A DNA stretch of 64,000 bases. Origin: Chrysoporthe austroafricana (Eukaryota > Ascomycota > Sordariomycetes > Diaporthales > Cryphonectriaceae). Shown piece by piece: positions 22,608-32,887 of the stretch; the stretch's first letter is position 1, and the number at the start of each line of letters is the position of its first letter. The stretch spans positions 930,001 through 994,000 of the forward strand of contig JYIP02000001.1 in NCBI GenBank assembly GCA_001051155.2, given 5' to 3'. The notes under the pieces are model-generated. The model saw nothing but the letters and a program-made list of their open reading frames with translations, did not search any database and was not told the origin of the DNA. Both the position numbers and the translations under genes were made by a program.

Positions 22608-25600
22608 TCAGTTCTCGGCGGCTGCCCCGTTCTGAGCCGGTTCCGTTTGTTGCCCACTCTTCTCCCTATCGGTGTTCACCTCTTTCGATTCCGCACTCTT
22701 CTCGTCCTTCTTTCTGTTGTTGAGTAGCAGCGCCCTAAAATCGGCATTTTTCATCACAGGCTTAGCAGGGTCGGCTCCGTTAAGGGTCGGCTGTGCAGGA
22801 GAGTTTTCGCCCTCGTTCCTGACCTCGTCGGCAGACTTGCTCGCCTTGTTGATTATGCCCGTAAAGCCGCCCCTCCCCTTTTTCTTGCCTCCCAGTAGCG
22901 GTCGGCGGATCATGGTCGAGGGTGGCGCCATAATAGGAGCCTTCTTGCCCGAAGGAGCAGAGGCCGGTGGCTTCTGGTCGATGCGGTCGATCCGCGTCTC
23001 GCCCTTCTCCTGAAACAGCGCGCCTACGGATCCCGTCCTGAGCTTTCGCCCCTCGACTTCCACGCCTTCAAGTGACAGCTGGGCTTTGCCGGCTGCTGCC
23101 GCGTCGACAAACTCGAGTATCGCGCCGCCGTGGTCTGGCCGGAGTGTGAGTTTCGAAAGCTGACCGTGGGCCTCCACCAGCACCCGCACGCGCGCATCGT
23201 TCATCGTGTCAGGAATGCCCATGATCGCAAATGTCCGCCCTGTTGCGGCCTCTTTCGGCTTGTCCTTGTCATCCTCGCGGTCAGGCATGGCCTCGTCGCC
23301 TCCCTCATCGAGCGCACCGCTCGGGGCAGGAGACGGCGACACTGACGGACCGGTTTTCGAGACGGGCTTGAAGTTGACCGGCTTAGACTTTTCCACACTC
23401 AAGATCTGGTTCTTGAACTTGGTCTTGTCCAGCTCTGCAATCGCAGCCTCCGCCTGCTCCTTCGTCTCGAACGCAACGAAAGCGCTACCACGATTCTTCC
23501 CGGCCATGTCCGACAGAATGCGAACACGCTCGACCTTCCCGTACTTTTCAAAGACAACCCTCACATCGGCCTCGGAGGCTTCTTGTGGCACACCAGTGAC
23601 ATGTACCTCGCGGCCCTCCTCGATTGCACCATCGCGCTGCTTCTTGGCACTAGGATTGGAGTACTTCGCCCCGAGTTTGAACCTGCCCTCCAATACCTTG
23701 CCATCCAGTTTTGTTGCCTTTGCCGCTGCCTCCGCGTTGCGAAAGGAGACGTAGCAGAAGCGACGATGTGTATTGAACTTGAGACTGGGCCATCGAATCG
23801 AAAAGATCTCGCCACAACCCTTGAACAAATTGCGGATGTATTGCTCGTCAGCATGCGGGGGGTAGTTGGTCACGAACAGGGTGACGCCAGTCGCAGGGGT
23901 CACCGTGATTTGATCCTGACCAAAGTACTTGCCATTCCTCAGGAGCGCAGATTGTGCTTGGTCGGGTGTGTCAAATTCAATCAGACACACGACTGACTGT
24001 TCATCGCCTTCGTGCTTGAATTCGAGATTTTTGATGTGGCCATAATCGCGGAAGTATTGCCGAACCTTGGTCTTCGTAGCGTCAGCCGGCAGGCTTGACA
24101 CGTAGATGGATGTGTTTTCACGATCCCGCTTCAGACGCTGCTGCTCGGCTGCTGCTTCTGACTTGACGCGCTTGCTGGAGGTCTCGGCATCCTCAGTAGA
24201 GTCCTCATCCCGCACCCTCTTCCTAGAAGATGTCTCGTCTGCGTCCTGGGCCACCTCTTGAGTGGCGGCCGCTTGGGCCTGTTCTTGGTACTGTGCCATC
24301 TGCGCCTTGTAGGCAGCAGCCTGCTCGTCCTGCCTACGCCTCGCCACCGCCTTCGTGCCCTTGTGAACGCTGTCGCTGGCGCGGCGCACCGTCTCTGGTG
24401 GCTCATAATCGTTGCAATGTTGCAAGTAAACCTCGAACACCTTCTCGGGCCAGTCGATCGTCGCCCGTTTCACGGCGCGGGCGAGGACGTTGGTGGCCAA
24501 GGTAGGTATATGCAGCTGCTTGGGGGCCTTGTTGGCAGGCGTCGGGCTTCGACCACTTCTTCCCTTGTGCGCTGAGAATATCGACATTTCCCACATGTAG
24601 AAGGAGAGCCAGAAATTGTAACTGTCAGCATATATGGGCTTTTTGGCCAGGTCGTTCCAGAACTGGCGGGCACCATCGATCGTGGCCCTCGTCTCGGTGA
24701 GGTACTGCACATGGATGCGTTGCAGGCGGAAGTTTGGGTCGCCCTTGTACTCCTTACCATAGAGACGCTGGCCCCAGATGTCCACGTCCTCCAAGGCTGC
24801 TGTCAGGCCTATCTCGGCGACGTCGGAGTCCTCATCTGTCGCGTTGGCGTTCATAGCCCGACGCTTCAGAAAGCCGCACCAGGCAGCATACATGTCAATC
24901 ACACCGGTCATGCCGTCCTTGTCGAGCTGGCCACTAGCGGTAGCAGCATGCTTGATGCGCTCGATGTTGTCATAGGTCAGGCCGGCTTCCTCAGCGGCCA
25001 GTATGTAGCGCGCCCAGAGTGTACCAGCCCAGGGGCAGTGGGAAACGGCGCGTTGCAGGGTGTCGAGCAGGTTCGGGAGGAGACGGCCGAGATCGGGAAT
25101 GCTGGCTTGCCCCGTGCTTGCGACGGTATGCAAAGATGATAACCAGACGACATAGTCGGTCCACACGCTGTCGTCCCTCGAGAACATGCCAGTCAGAGCA
25201 CGGGAGAACAGGCCGAGACAGATCTCCACTAGGTATCCCTGCATGCTCGCGCCCTTCTTGTTCTGCCTCATCTCCCACTCCAGGTATTCTAGCATGGCGG
25301 CCTTCTCTTCCGCCTCTTTCTCCTCATGCTGCACCCTAAGGAGCTTCAGCTCAAACGCCTCCCGCTCGTCCCAAAGCTTGCGGACGTCCCGGGCAGACGT
25401 CGTGATCTCTCGCATCGTGCTCTCGTAGGCGGCCCGATTGTACTCGGACAGGAAGGTAGAAAACATCTGCGAGGTGTCGTCCCAGGCCTTGTGCGGGGTC
25501 AGGAGGCGGTTCCTGAAGAGGTGGGTGATGCGCCGGATGCCCTCGTTAGTCCGCGATGTCGACAGCAGCTCCATCTCCAGGGAGATCCACTTGTTCCACA

Positions 25601-25943
25601 GCTCGTGGCTGTCGTTGAGGCGGTACCTCGTGGCCTCGTAGCCCTGCTGCCAGAGGCTCAGGGCGGCGTCGAGAGAGAAGGCCTCGCGGCCGGCCATCCT
25701 CTCCTCGTGGGAGAGGCCCTGGCCGCTGGGGCTGCGGGAGTAGCACTCGAGGTAGAGGGACCAGAAGTACTCGCAGTATGCAGTCCACAGCCTGATGCTG
25801 CCGAACTCGGCGTTGATGGCCTGTTTGTAGCGCTCGAGGACATCGACGCGGCTGTTGAGGTCCCTTCCCTTGGTGCGACTCTCCTCCTCAATCAGGCCCA
25901 GCCAGGCGTCCTCGCCGAGAGGAGGCGCGTGGCTGTTCGCCAT
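22608..25943 (-). CDS. prp24: Prp24/SART3-like U4/U6 snRNP assembly factor (1111 aa)
   Basis: Intronless. The N-terminal half is made of HAT-type helical repeats (WTAYCEYFWSLY, WNKWISLEME, WARYILAAEEAG). A basic/acidic hinge with SRKRVRDEDS and SSKRVK follows. Then come four RRMs at about 608-685 (SIYVSSLPADATK), 684-760 (TLFVTNYPPHADEQYIRNLF), 777-850 (EVHVTGVPQEASEADV; RNP1 GSAFVAFE) and 900-970 (FAIMGIPD). The C-terminal region has RRPLLGGKKKGRGG. This order matches fungal Prp24/SART3, nuclear proteins that anneal U4 and U6 snRNAs when spliceosomes are recycled. The start is the first ATG (MANSHAPPLGED). It is a housekeeping gene, and its surroundings add nothing to function. Confidence 0.9.
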   Translation of the reverse strand: MANSHAPPLGEDAWLGLIEEESRTKGRDLNSRVDVLERYKQAINAEFGSIRLWTAYCEYFWSLYLECYSRSPSGQGLSHEERMAGREAFSLDAALSLWQQGYEATRYRLNDSHELWNKWISLEMELLSTSRTNEGIRRITHLFRNRLLTPHKAWDDTSQMFSTFLSEYNRAAYESTMREITTSARDVRKLWDEREAFELKLLRVQHEEKEAEEKAAMLEYLEWEMRQNKKGASMQGYLVEICLGLFSRALTGMFSRDDSVWTDYVVWLSSLHTVASTGQASIPDLGRLLPNLLDTLQRAVSHCPWAGTLWARYILAAEEAGLTYDNIERIKHAATASGQLDKDGMTGVIDMYAAWCGFLKRRAMNANATDEDSDVAEIGLTAALEDVDIWGQRLYGKEYKGDPNFRLQRIHVQYLTETRATIDGARQFWNDLAKKPIYADSYNFWLSFYMWEMSIFSAHKGRSGRSPTPANKAPKQLHIPTLATNVLARAVKRATIDWPEKVFEVYLQHCNDYEPPETVRRASDSVHKGTKAVARRRQDEQAAAYKAQMAQYQEQAQAAATQEVAQDADETSSRKRVRDEDSTEDAETSSKRVKSEAAAEQQRLKRDRENTSIYVSSLPADATKTKVRQYFRDYGHIKNLEFKHEGDEQSVVCLIEFDTPDQAQSALLRNGKYFGQDQITVTPATGVTLFVTNYPPHADEQYIRNLFKGCGEIFSIRWPSLKFNTHRRFCYVSFRNAEAAAKATKLDGKVLEGRFKLGAKYSNPSAKKQRDGAIEEGREVHVTGVPQEASEADVRVVFEKYGKVERVRILSDMAGKNRGSAFVAFETKEQAEAAIAELDKTKFKNQILSVEKSKPVNFKPVSKTGPSVSPSPAPSGALDEGGDEAMPDREDDKDKPKEAATGRTFAIMGIPDTMNDARVRVLVEAHGQLSKLTLRPDHGGAILEFVDAAAAGKAQLSLEGVEVEGRKLRTGSVGALFQEKGETRIDRIDQKPPASAPSGKKAPIMAPPSTMIRRPLLGGKKKGRGGFTGIINKASKSADEVRNEGENSPAQPTLNGADPAKPVMKNADFRALLLNNRKKDEKSAESKEVNTDREKSGQQTEPAQNGAAAEN

Positions 25944-26596
25944 GGTCGCGCTGACGCAGCAGGAGGCGGATCGCGAGGAATGGCCGGACCGGTCAGGTCG
26001 AGTCGGGACGGCGGCGAAAGGCTTGTCGCGGCGGGCGGGCGTGCGTGCGCGCGCGCAGCTAGGTCGTGAGGAGTGGAAAGACGGCAGTCGATCTCGGCTG
26101 CGGACCGTGTGGGCTAGGGTGCGATCCCACTCGCTCTGGCGTCAGGACCGGCGGCGCGCAAACGAGACGGGGAACTCGTCGGTTGGCGTTGGCTTGGGCC
26201 TTGCCCTCGACCTCAGCCTGTAGGAGCGGGTGCTCGGTTGTCGGTGGAGCCTTGGATTTGTGTCAGGCGGCCGCTCTTCCTGTCCCTCCTCTTCCACGTC
26301 GCAAAGGAAAACCGAAGACGATGGCGCGGGGAGAAATCGCACCATCTGAGACGGAAGGCGAATGAAGGATGGCGGAGGGGTTCGAGGAGCGCAGTGAGAT
26401 GGGACAGGAAAGTCCCACACGATGGTGCCCAGTGCCAAGGGGAGAATACGAGGGAGGAGGTTGATGCAGGACCGCGACCAGACTGACTGACTCTGACTGA
26501 ATCTGACTCCGGCCGACGAGAGAACCTAAACTGGGAACTGAACTTTGAGGCAGCGCCGGATAAGAACTGAAGGGTCCACTCTTATTCCCCAGGACC

Positions 26597-26600
<4 letters not shown>

Positions 26601-26632
<32 letters not shown>
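26601..26632. repeat. (CA)n microsatellite
   Basis: About 16 CA dinucleotides without interruption, 660 bp upstream of the splicing-factor start codon and directly next to the 9-bp minisatellite. Confidence 0.95.
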
Positions 26633-26633
<1 letters not shown>

Positions 26634-26635
<2 letters not shown>

Positions 26636-26711
26636 CTAGCGTGCCTAGAGTCCCTAGCGTGCCTAGCGTGCCTAGCGTGCCTAGCGTGCCTAGCGTGCCT
26701 AGCGTGCCTAG
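26634..26711. repeat. 9-bp minisatellite, unit GCCTAGCGT, about 8.7 copies
   Basis: Eight full units and one partial. Units 2 and 3 each differ by one base (GCCTAGAGT, CCCTAGCGT); the rest are identical, which suggests recent slippage or expansion. It lies outside any coding sequence. Confidence 0.95.
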
Positions 26712-27595
26712 GTACTACCGTAAGGTACGCTAAAAACACCCCAGATGCCACTGCACTGCCCTGCACTGTACCCCGGCACTGTCACTGGCGCCTTCACTGT
26801 CGCCGCCGCTGGCAGGCCTCGCCTGCACATAGTAGTGGGCCAGTCAGATGGGGAGCCAGCCGCTCTCCGGGCTGTGCCGGGCACGATACTCCGGACACTA
26901 CTACCTACCTACTGGGTAGGCCACCTGGGAAGAGCACTGCGGCGAGTATGTAGTGTGTCTATCTTCCGTCTCTCACCTCTTTGTTCTTCTTTGTCGGAGC
27001 CCCGCCAACTTCTACTGGTGCTATGTAAAAGAAACGAGAGGCGGGCCGGAGGCGAAGACATCTCGAAAGGTGATATCGTGCCGTGTAAGTACTGAGCATA
27101 CAGTCCCGCCTCGGAATCAATCAATCAGCACGATAGATCGATCCTCACCTTGGGGGGGGCACCCAGGCGAAACGGCCCAGGGGGGGCGTGATCTGTGGGG
27201 TTGTCCTGCTCCGCTGTGCCCTACTGTGGTGTGCTGTGCTGCTGTGCTGTGCCCTAACCCCCAGCCCTACCCTGGCCTCTGCTTCTGGCGAGGGGTGCCA
27301 CTAGCACTGCTGGGGAGCGCTGCGTTCCAGCCAATACGGGTGCACGGGGGTGGGTACCCGTAACAACGACCTCAGAATGTCGTCATACCGTCCATGGGCG
27401 CGGAAAAAGCCATGCAGCCACAGGATGGTCTTTTGCACTTCTAGACCCTGCGAATCCCTGGCCCTCTGCATCTCCATATCAAAGGTCGTGTCACCCGTTC
27501 TCTGCGCGTCCCACCACGACAATCTCACCGACCGTGACACGCGACGCAAGCCATCCCTTGGGGGAGGCCCGAGAAGTCCACGGTCCAGTGCTCGC

Positions 27596-27605
27596 TGGCG
27601 GCGGC

Positions 27606-27642
<37 letters not shown>
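27596..27642. repeat. (GGC)n trinucleotide run
   Basis: About 15 GGC units with one GGT interruption, not inside a supported gene. Confidence 0.9.
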
Positions 27643-27643
<1 letters not shown>

Positions 27644-30600
27644 CATTCTGTACGGTTCTCGTGCTTGGGGGCGCGGTACTGTGCTGTACTGTCCCGCGGC
27701 CACGTACCAGGGTGCCCCGGGCCTCGCGGGCTTGGGAGGCACGGAGGATGCCCGCGGAGAAGCCATCCTGAATTGCAGCGTCTTATTTCCGTGGCTTGCT
27801 CTTGGCACGCGGGCGGCTGCTACCAGACAGGAGATCATGCCAGGCGTGCCGTCTTACCCGGGGCCTGCCAGTCCTCTCTGACAGGGCGCCTCGCCATCTG
27901 CCGGCGACAGTCCACCCGGCCGCGCACCTCGTCCGGCGGGCTCCTGGCGGCAAGGAGGCAGGGCAGCGTCGATACCGGCGGCGAGGGGCACGGGATGGCC
28001 TCATAACCCCAGCATCAGAGAGCGAGCTGGCCGGGCGTTGCCGCGCTCACCGACGTTGGGGGCCCCAGGCTCTGCAGCGCACATCTCAGAGGAGCCGCCC
28101 TCCGATCTGGCGCCAGGCCATTCTAGATCGGGCCGGTCAACCTTAATGTGCGGAATGACGTGGCCCTGCAGTCCGGGCAAGCTCATGATACCTTCGATCG
28201 ACCTTATTCCAGAACGGGCACGCGCTGTCGGGGATTGTGGATCTGCTATCGAGCCCTCACCGTCAATCTCGCAGGAGGAAAAGGAACCTCGAACCTCCCC
28301 TGAAAATCACTTTCCCTTTTGGCCAGCAGTAGGGATTCGTACCCGGCCTCAACTTCAACGTTCCCGCGCTGGTCCAGGGTCCCTCCGGCGCAGGCCGCTG
28401 TCAATCAGATCTCGATCTTGACAGCTCTCGGGCCATTCGCCGCCAGCTCATCCGCCTCTGTGCCGGGTGCCCCAGGCAGGGACAGGTGCAGGTGTCTGTG
28501 AGTCAGGCGCGGGCTTCACGAATGGTCGCGAGGGCGAGACGCACACAGGCAGACTACCCAGCAAGCTGAGTCGCTCAAACATGACGCTTGCCGGTTGAGG
28601 CACCCAGGCACGAGACAAGACCATCTGCCGACTCGAGACAATGTGCATCATTGCCCCCTGACTAGGGCGGGCAAGCTAGAAGAAGAGGCGAGAGAGAATC
28701 TATCCTTCGTTGAGGCACATGCGGACGCGCACCCAAAAAGCCCCAGATGTATCGAGCCGCGGAGGCTCTTCGGCCACAGTACATGAAGGTAAGGGTCACT
28801 ATATCATGTTGAAGGAAGCCCACAAACGAGGAATCAAGGACGGATTGTTATCTATCTGCTCGGAGCAGAAGATAAGAGCCTTCAATCTTGGCATGCTGGT
28901 AAAACCGTCCAGCTGGTCTGCGCAGTCTCGAGCTTTGCGGCCAAGTTTTAGATAGCCGATTGCCCAGCCTTGGAGCCTTCAACGGTCGACCTACATACAC
29001 ATGCACATAAGTGATAGCAGCGTGTTGTCAAAAATTCCAGCGTAGCTCCGGCAACGGTAAGGCCCAGCGCCAGTCGTAACCTATACCTCACAGCATCGTA
29101 GCCTAACGAGTACAGGCGCATGAGTGGATACACTACTTAGACAAATATGCTAGCAATCCATACACAGAAATACAAAGAGATATACTCAACCCATAATCTC
29201 GCCTTCTTTTTGTCTCTCTCATTATCCTCTCTAAAAGATAGAGGCTGTTTGCGGTCCTGCAAGAGGAATTCAGGACAGTCTTCGGCCGTACATAGTTGGT
29301 TTCATTTACTAGAAATCATCTAGGTCAGAGAAATCGAGTACCTCGAGAACTTATGTTACGATTATTATCTGAAGCTTCATTGGCAATCTGCAGTATCCGC
29401 TGACTATCACCCTCCTAATCTCCATGACAGTGGCAATTACACATTATGGTCGAAATTATACGCAAACAGAAATTCAAGACTAATCACCAATCTATCGACC
29501 CCCTCCCCTTCTTGTGACAACAGTTACTCTGAACTTGGGCGATGTAGTACTGCCCATGACATCTTCATGTCTGAGTCTTGTTCACATCCTGGCAAACACT
29601 CCTAGCGCTGATTTCCTTGCCCTTCACGATGAATTTTGTGGTTGCGATCGCGGTTTTCGGCCTGCTTAAGCATCGATTTTTGATATTGAGCTTCCCAGCG
29701 GCAAAGATACTGAGACATTTGTCCATGTTGAGTCTGCTGACCCAGTATTCGCCTCTCATAAGTTGAATTTTGGGAAAGGTAAGTGCCCATATTCAACGTG
29801 GCGGGCAGGCGATTGAGGTTCTCCTGTGTAATAGATGAAGTGCGCTTCGGAGCTTGAGAAGATGTGCTAATCACAATCATAGAGGTCAGCTGGGGGTTAA
29901 GCTAATCAGATGTCTCTGAGCTTCTTGTGCATTTTGCGGCTAGCAATGGATGTCACATACTTGTTTTGATGCGAAGTATTCATTTTAGCTGAAGTCGCGG
30001 GCTAATTATCGAACTTGTTGGGAAGGATTCGCGACCGAACTTGGAGTTGAAAAACTTGAGGGACGCTCGTAAAGAAATTCATGCAGAATGACTTCCACTC
30101 AAATTGGCCTAAATCCATATTGCACGGGATTTCGCACTCCTTCCAGGCAAATTTTCCAACCCTTCCAAGGGCTTTCATTATGTTTCATAACGGACCCCTT
30201 TCACCCTTTTGATCATGACTTTGAGAGTGATGAAGGGAATTTGACTTTATCGTTCATCTGATATCCCTTCGGAATTCTTTCCACTATGTGTGTGCCAGGG
30301 GTCATGAGATTCTGCCTAAACCGACCCGGTGCTTGAAGTAAGCCCTCGATACAATCCCAATACAGATTGCTCATATTGAATAATCATAATTTGCTACCTT
30401 GAAGGGTTTCAAGACATGCAGATTTGTATGGCTCTAGTTTCATTGCCAAGGAGCTTCGCGGACCTTCGCGGACCTAAAATTGCCACCTTACGCAAAGCCT
30501 AGGTCTCGTCACAAAAGGAGTATATTTATGTTGGTGCTCAGTTACGAACTTCATCCAACAACAAAGGGCGACAGGCTCTGGACACGTTGGATGAAATAAT

Positions 30601-30761
30601 AGTCTATTAGACAAGGATGACAAACAAGAGATGAGCGCGTACAGATTTGCGGTCAATTGGCTGAACCACTCTCTACAGCAGAAATTCGATGATTGGAGAT
30701 TAAACATTAACATTGAAACCCAATTGGAGTCAAGAAGAGGTTATAGATGCAAGGTCTGAAG

Positions 30762-32887
30762 TCATTGCGAACAGTTCCATCCTGTGGGCCCAAGATCAGA
30801 TGGTCTCTCACATGCCATGCCCAAGTTGTCATCCCCACCCTCCGTGTTCACAAACTCGCCTTGCATCCGAGAGGTACCTAGCTCAAGTCCCCGGTTACAC
30901 GAAATACCACTGAGCATGACACCTTGGCCCAGAGCTCTCGAGTCAAGGCTCTGCGGGTAATTCTCTGATCCCCAAAATGTGCCACCTTGGCTGGACCAAC
31001 CTTCTGTGTGGGACTCCCCAGATCCCAAGGGGTTCTCCTCAGACACCTCCGCAGTTGCAGCTTCCACGATGTTGTGAATTCGCCGCAGGTGAGCCCGGCG
31101 GTTGTCTTTGCGCCCCGCGGCAAATGACTTCTCACAGCCCTTGAATGTGCAGGGTATCTTCTCGTCCAAGTGTGTCTTAAAGTGTCGTGTGAGATGTGAG
31201 CGCCAGTTCTTAGTATTTCTGCCTTTTGGTCGGTGTTCACAACCCGGCCACGGACATTGGTTGGTGTTCTGAGTGGCGGCTACTGCCGACATGGCAGCCT
31301 CCAGGTTTGCTGCTTGCTGGATTGTTTGCTGAGATGTTCGAATTGCATTGCTTCGTGTGAGCATCGGAGATTCTACTGCCACTGGACCAAAATCCTTCTG
31401 TGTCATAATATCAGCTCAAACTCGGTCTTATGGTAAGGTGTCTTGGACTGACAGAGTCAAATTGTCCATGGCTGAATTGACCGCCACCGAATGGCTGGCT
31501 GATAATCTCGGCTTGCGAAGCGGATCCAAGTCGAAGAGGCGTAGCTACTTCTGGAATACGTAGAACGCCCTCGTCATGCCCAAAAGAGTATGGAGACTTG
31601 GGGAAGATGACGGCATCTCGCCTTGAACCGCTAGGATTCAGCGTATGACTGACAGGGGTTATGGACAGTGTGAAGCCAGTCGCGTGATCATGGCCCGGAA
31701 TCGTTGTTTGTCCAAGTTCTGCGTATTGAATGGGCCATTCATGTGACAATAGATCGATCGTTGACGTGTTGGTCGCTTCAGGAGAGATCGCTTCTCTCGA
31801 ATCCATGCCCAAGGGCAAGATCGATTCCGTGGACTTTGCATCCTGGTCTGAGCTCAAACCTGGATTCTCTTGACGATATTGCAGCTTCTGATGCGATGGA
31901 TCTTCGAGCAGCGTCGTGTCGTGGGATCCAGTACTCCATGGCGATTGTCTTGGTGTCATATGAGAAGCTGAGGAGCTTACGAGGGGAGTCTCAGGACTTG
32001 AGAGCCAAGATTTCTGATTATCTGTTCTGAATGGCAGCCGAGAGATATTATAGTGATCTAGGTGCTGGCTTGATGCCGTTCGAACGGGCAGAGAGGTTCT
32101 CAAGCGGTATTCCAGATCCTCGTGTGGGAATTCCTGAGAGTCGTCTGACAATTCAAGTACCAGTGGATCTGCTGCCATCTCGTGCAAAGAATCTGAAGAT
32201 AACTCTAAGATCTCCATGTTCGCTTGGAAGTCGAAGCTCCTCGCGGAAACATCGCCGGCTTCATCAGAGTCGCCTCGGTATCGCTTTCCTGGAGGTGATG
32301 ATTCACGGCTGACGTGCCGAGTCCGCTTCCTCTTACTGGAGATGGCCCTGAACAAATGTACGGGACTCATCAAGGTCCCTGAGGTGGGCCATCGCTTGAA
32401 ATCATGACACTTGAAGGGCTTGCATCCGGAACTCCGGCATTCTACCTCGCCCTTGGCGACCTCGGAGCACTCGGTGAGGTGGCAGATCAAAGTCCATGGA
32501 GATTGAAACTTCTCCTGACACTTCCGCATCGGGCACTCCCGTTCTTCTCGCTCAAAGAATGGCGAGTCTAAGCTGTGGCCATGAGAATCCAGCAGGTCCA
32601 ATATTACGGCGAGCACCACGCGCGCTGTGAGAGAGTCATGCGTTACCCTGTGTTTCTTCAGCCTGGTATGTCGTCAGCTGACATTTGAATAAGTTGGATG
32701 CCGGATAGACTTACGGGCAGGGATTCGTGGTTGTCTCATCATGGTTTGATGATGCTGCCGATGTGGAATGCGCAAGAGATACTTGAGAGCAAGAGTTGCC
32801 CGCGTTACGTACATGGCTGCTCATATTGCCGAACTTGAAAATTTGAAGGCGAAGAAACTCATAGAGATGTCGAAAATGTTCGCCCAT
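30762..32887 (-). CDS. C2H2/C2HC zinc-finger protein (672 aa)
   Basis: Three exons on the minus strand: 32887-32715, 32662-31453 and 31397-30762. Introns are 52 nt (GTAAGT to CCAG) and 55 nt (GTCAGT to CACAG, with a GCTGAT branch point). The second keeps phase 0 on both sides, so I join what would otherwise be two ORFs. Exon 2 contains an N-terminal C2HC finger (C101-x4-C106-x12-H119-x3-C123). Exon 3 contains two C2H2 fingers (C509-x4-C514-x14-H529-x3-H533 and C544-x4-C549-x14-H564-x4-H569). Between them is a long Ser/Pro-rich, probably disordered region with a basic KRKRTRH motif. It is likely a nuclear DNA- or RNA-binding protein; the exact family is not recognised. The weak GTCAGT donor is the main uncertainty. 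Confidence 0.7.

Larger units (their letters stand above)
25944..30761. other. 4.8-kb intergenic region with simple repeats
   Basis: No supported gene. The left part (to about 28 kb) is GC-rich and contains a CA run, a 9-bp minisatellite and a GGC run, listed separately. The right part (about 28.8-30.7 kb) is AT-rich. A minus-strand open frame at 27301-27549 reads somewhat like protein (a stretch with MQRARDSQGLEVQKTILW), but it has no credible start or neighbouring exons. Confidence 0.45.

Noticed and set aside
30762..32619. Two separate genes at 30762-31406 and 31411-32619
   Set aside because: The second has no ATG at its ORF start, and a phase-0 intron joins both into one reading frame with further coding sequence upstream.
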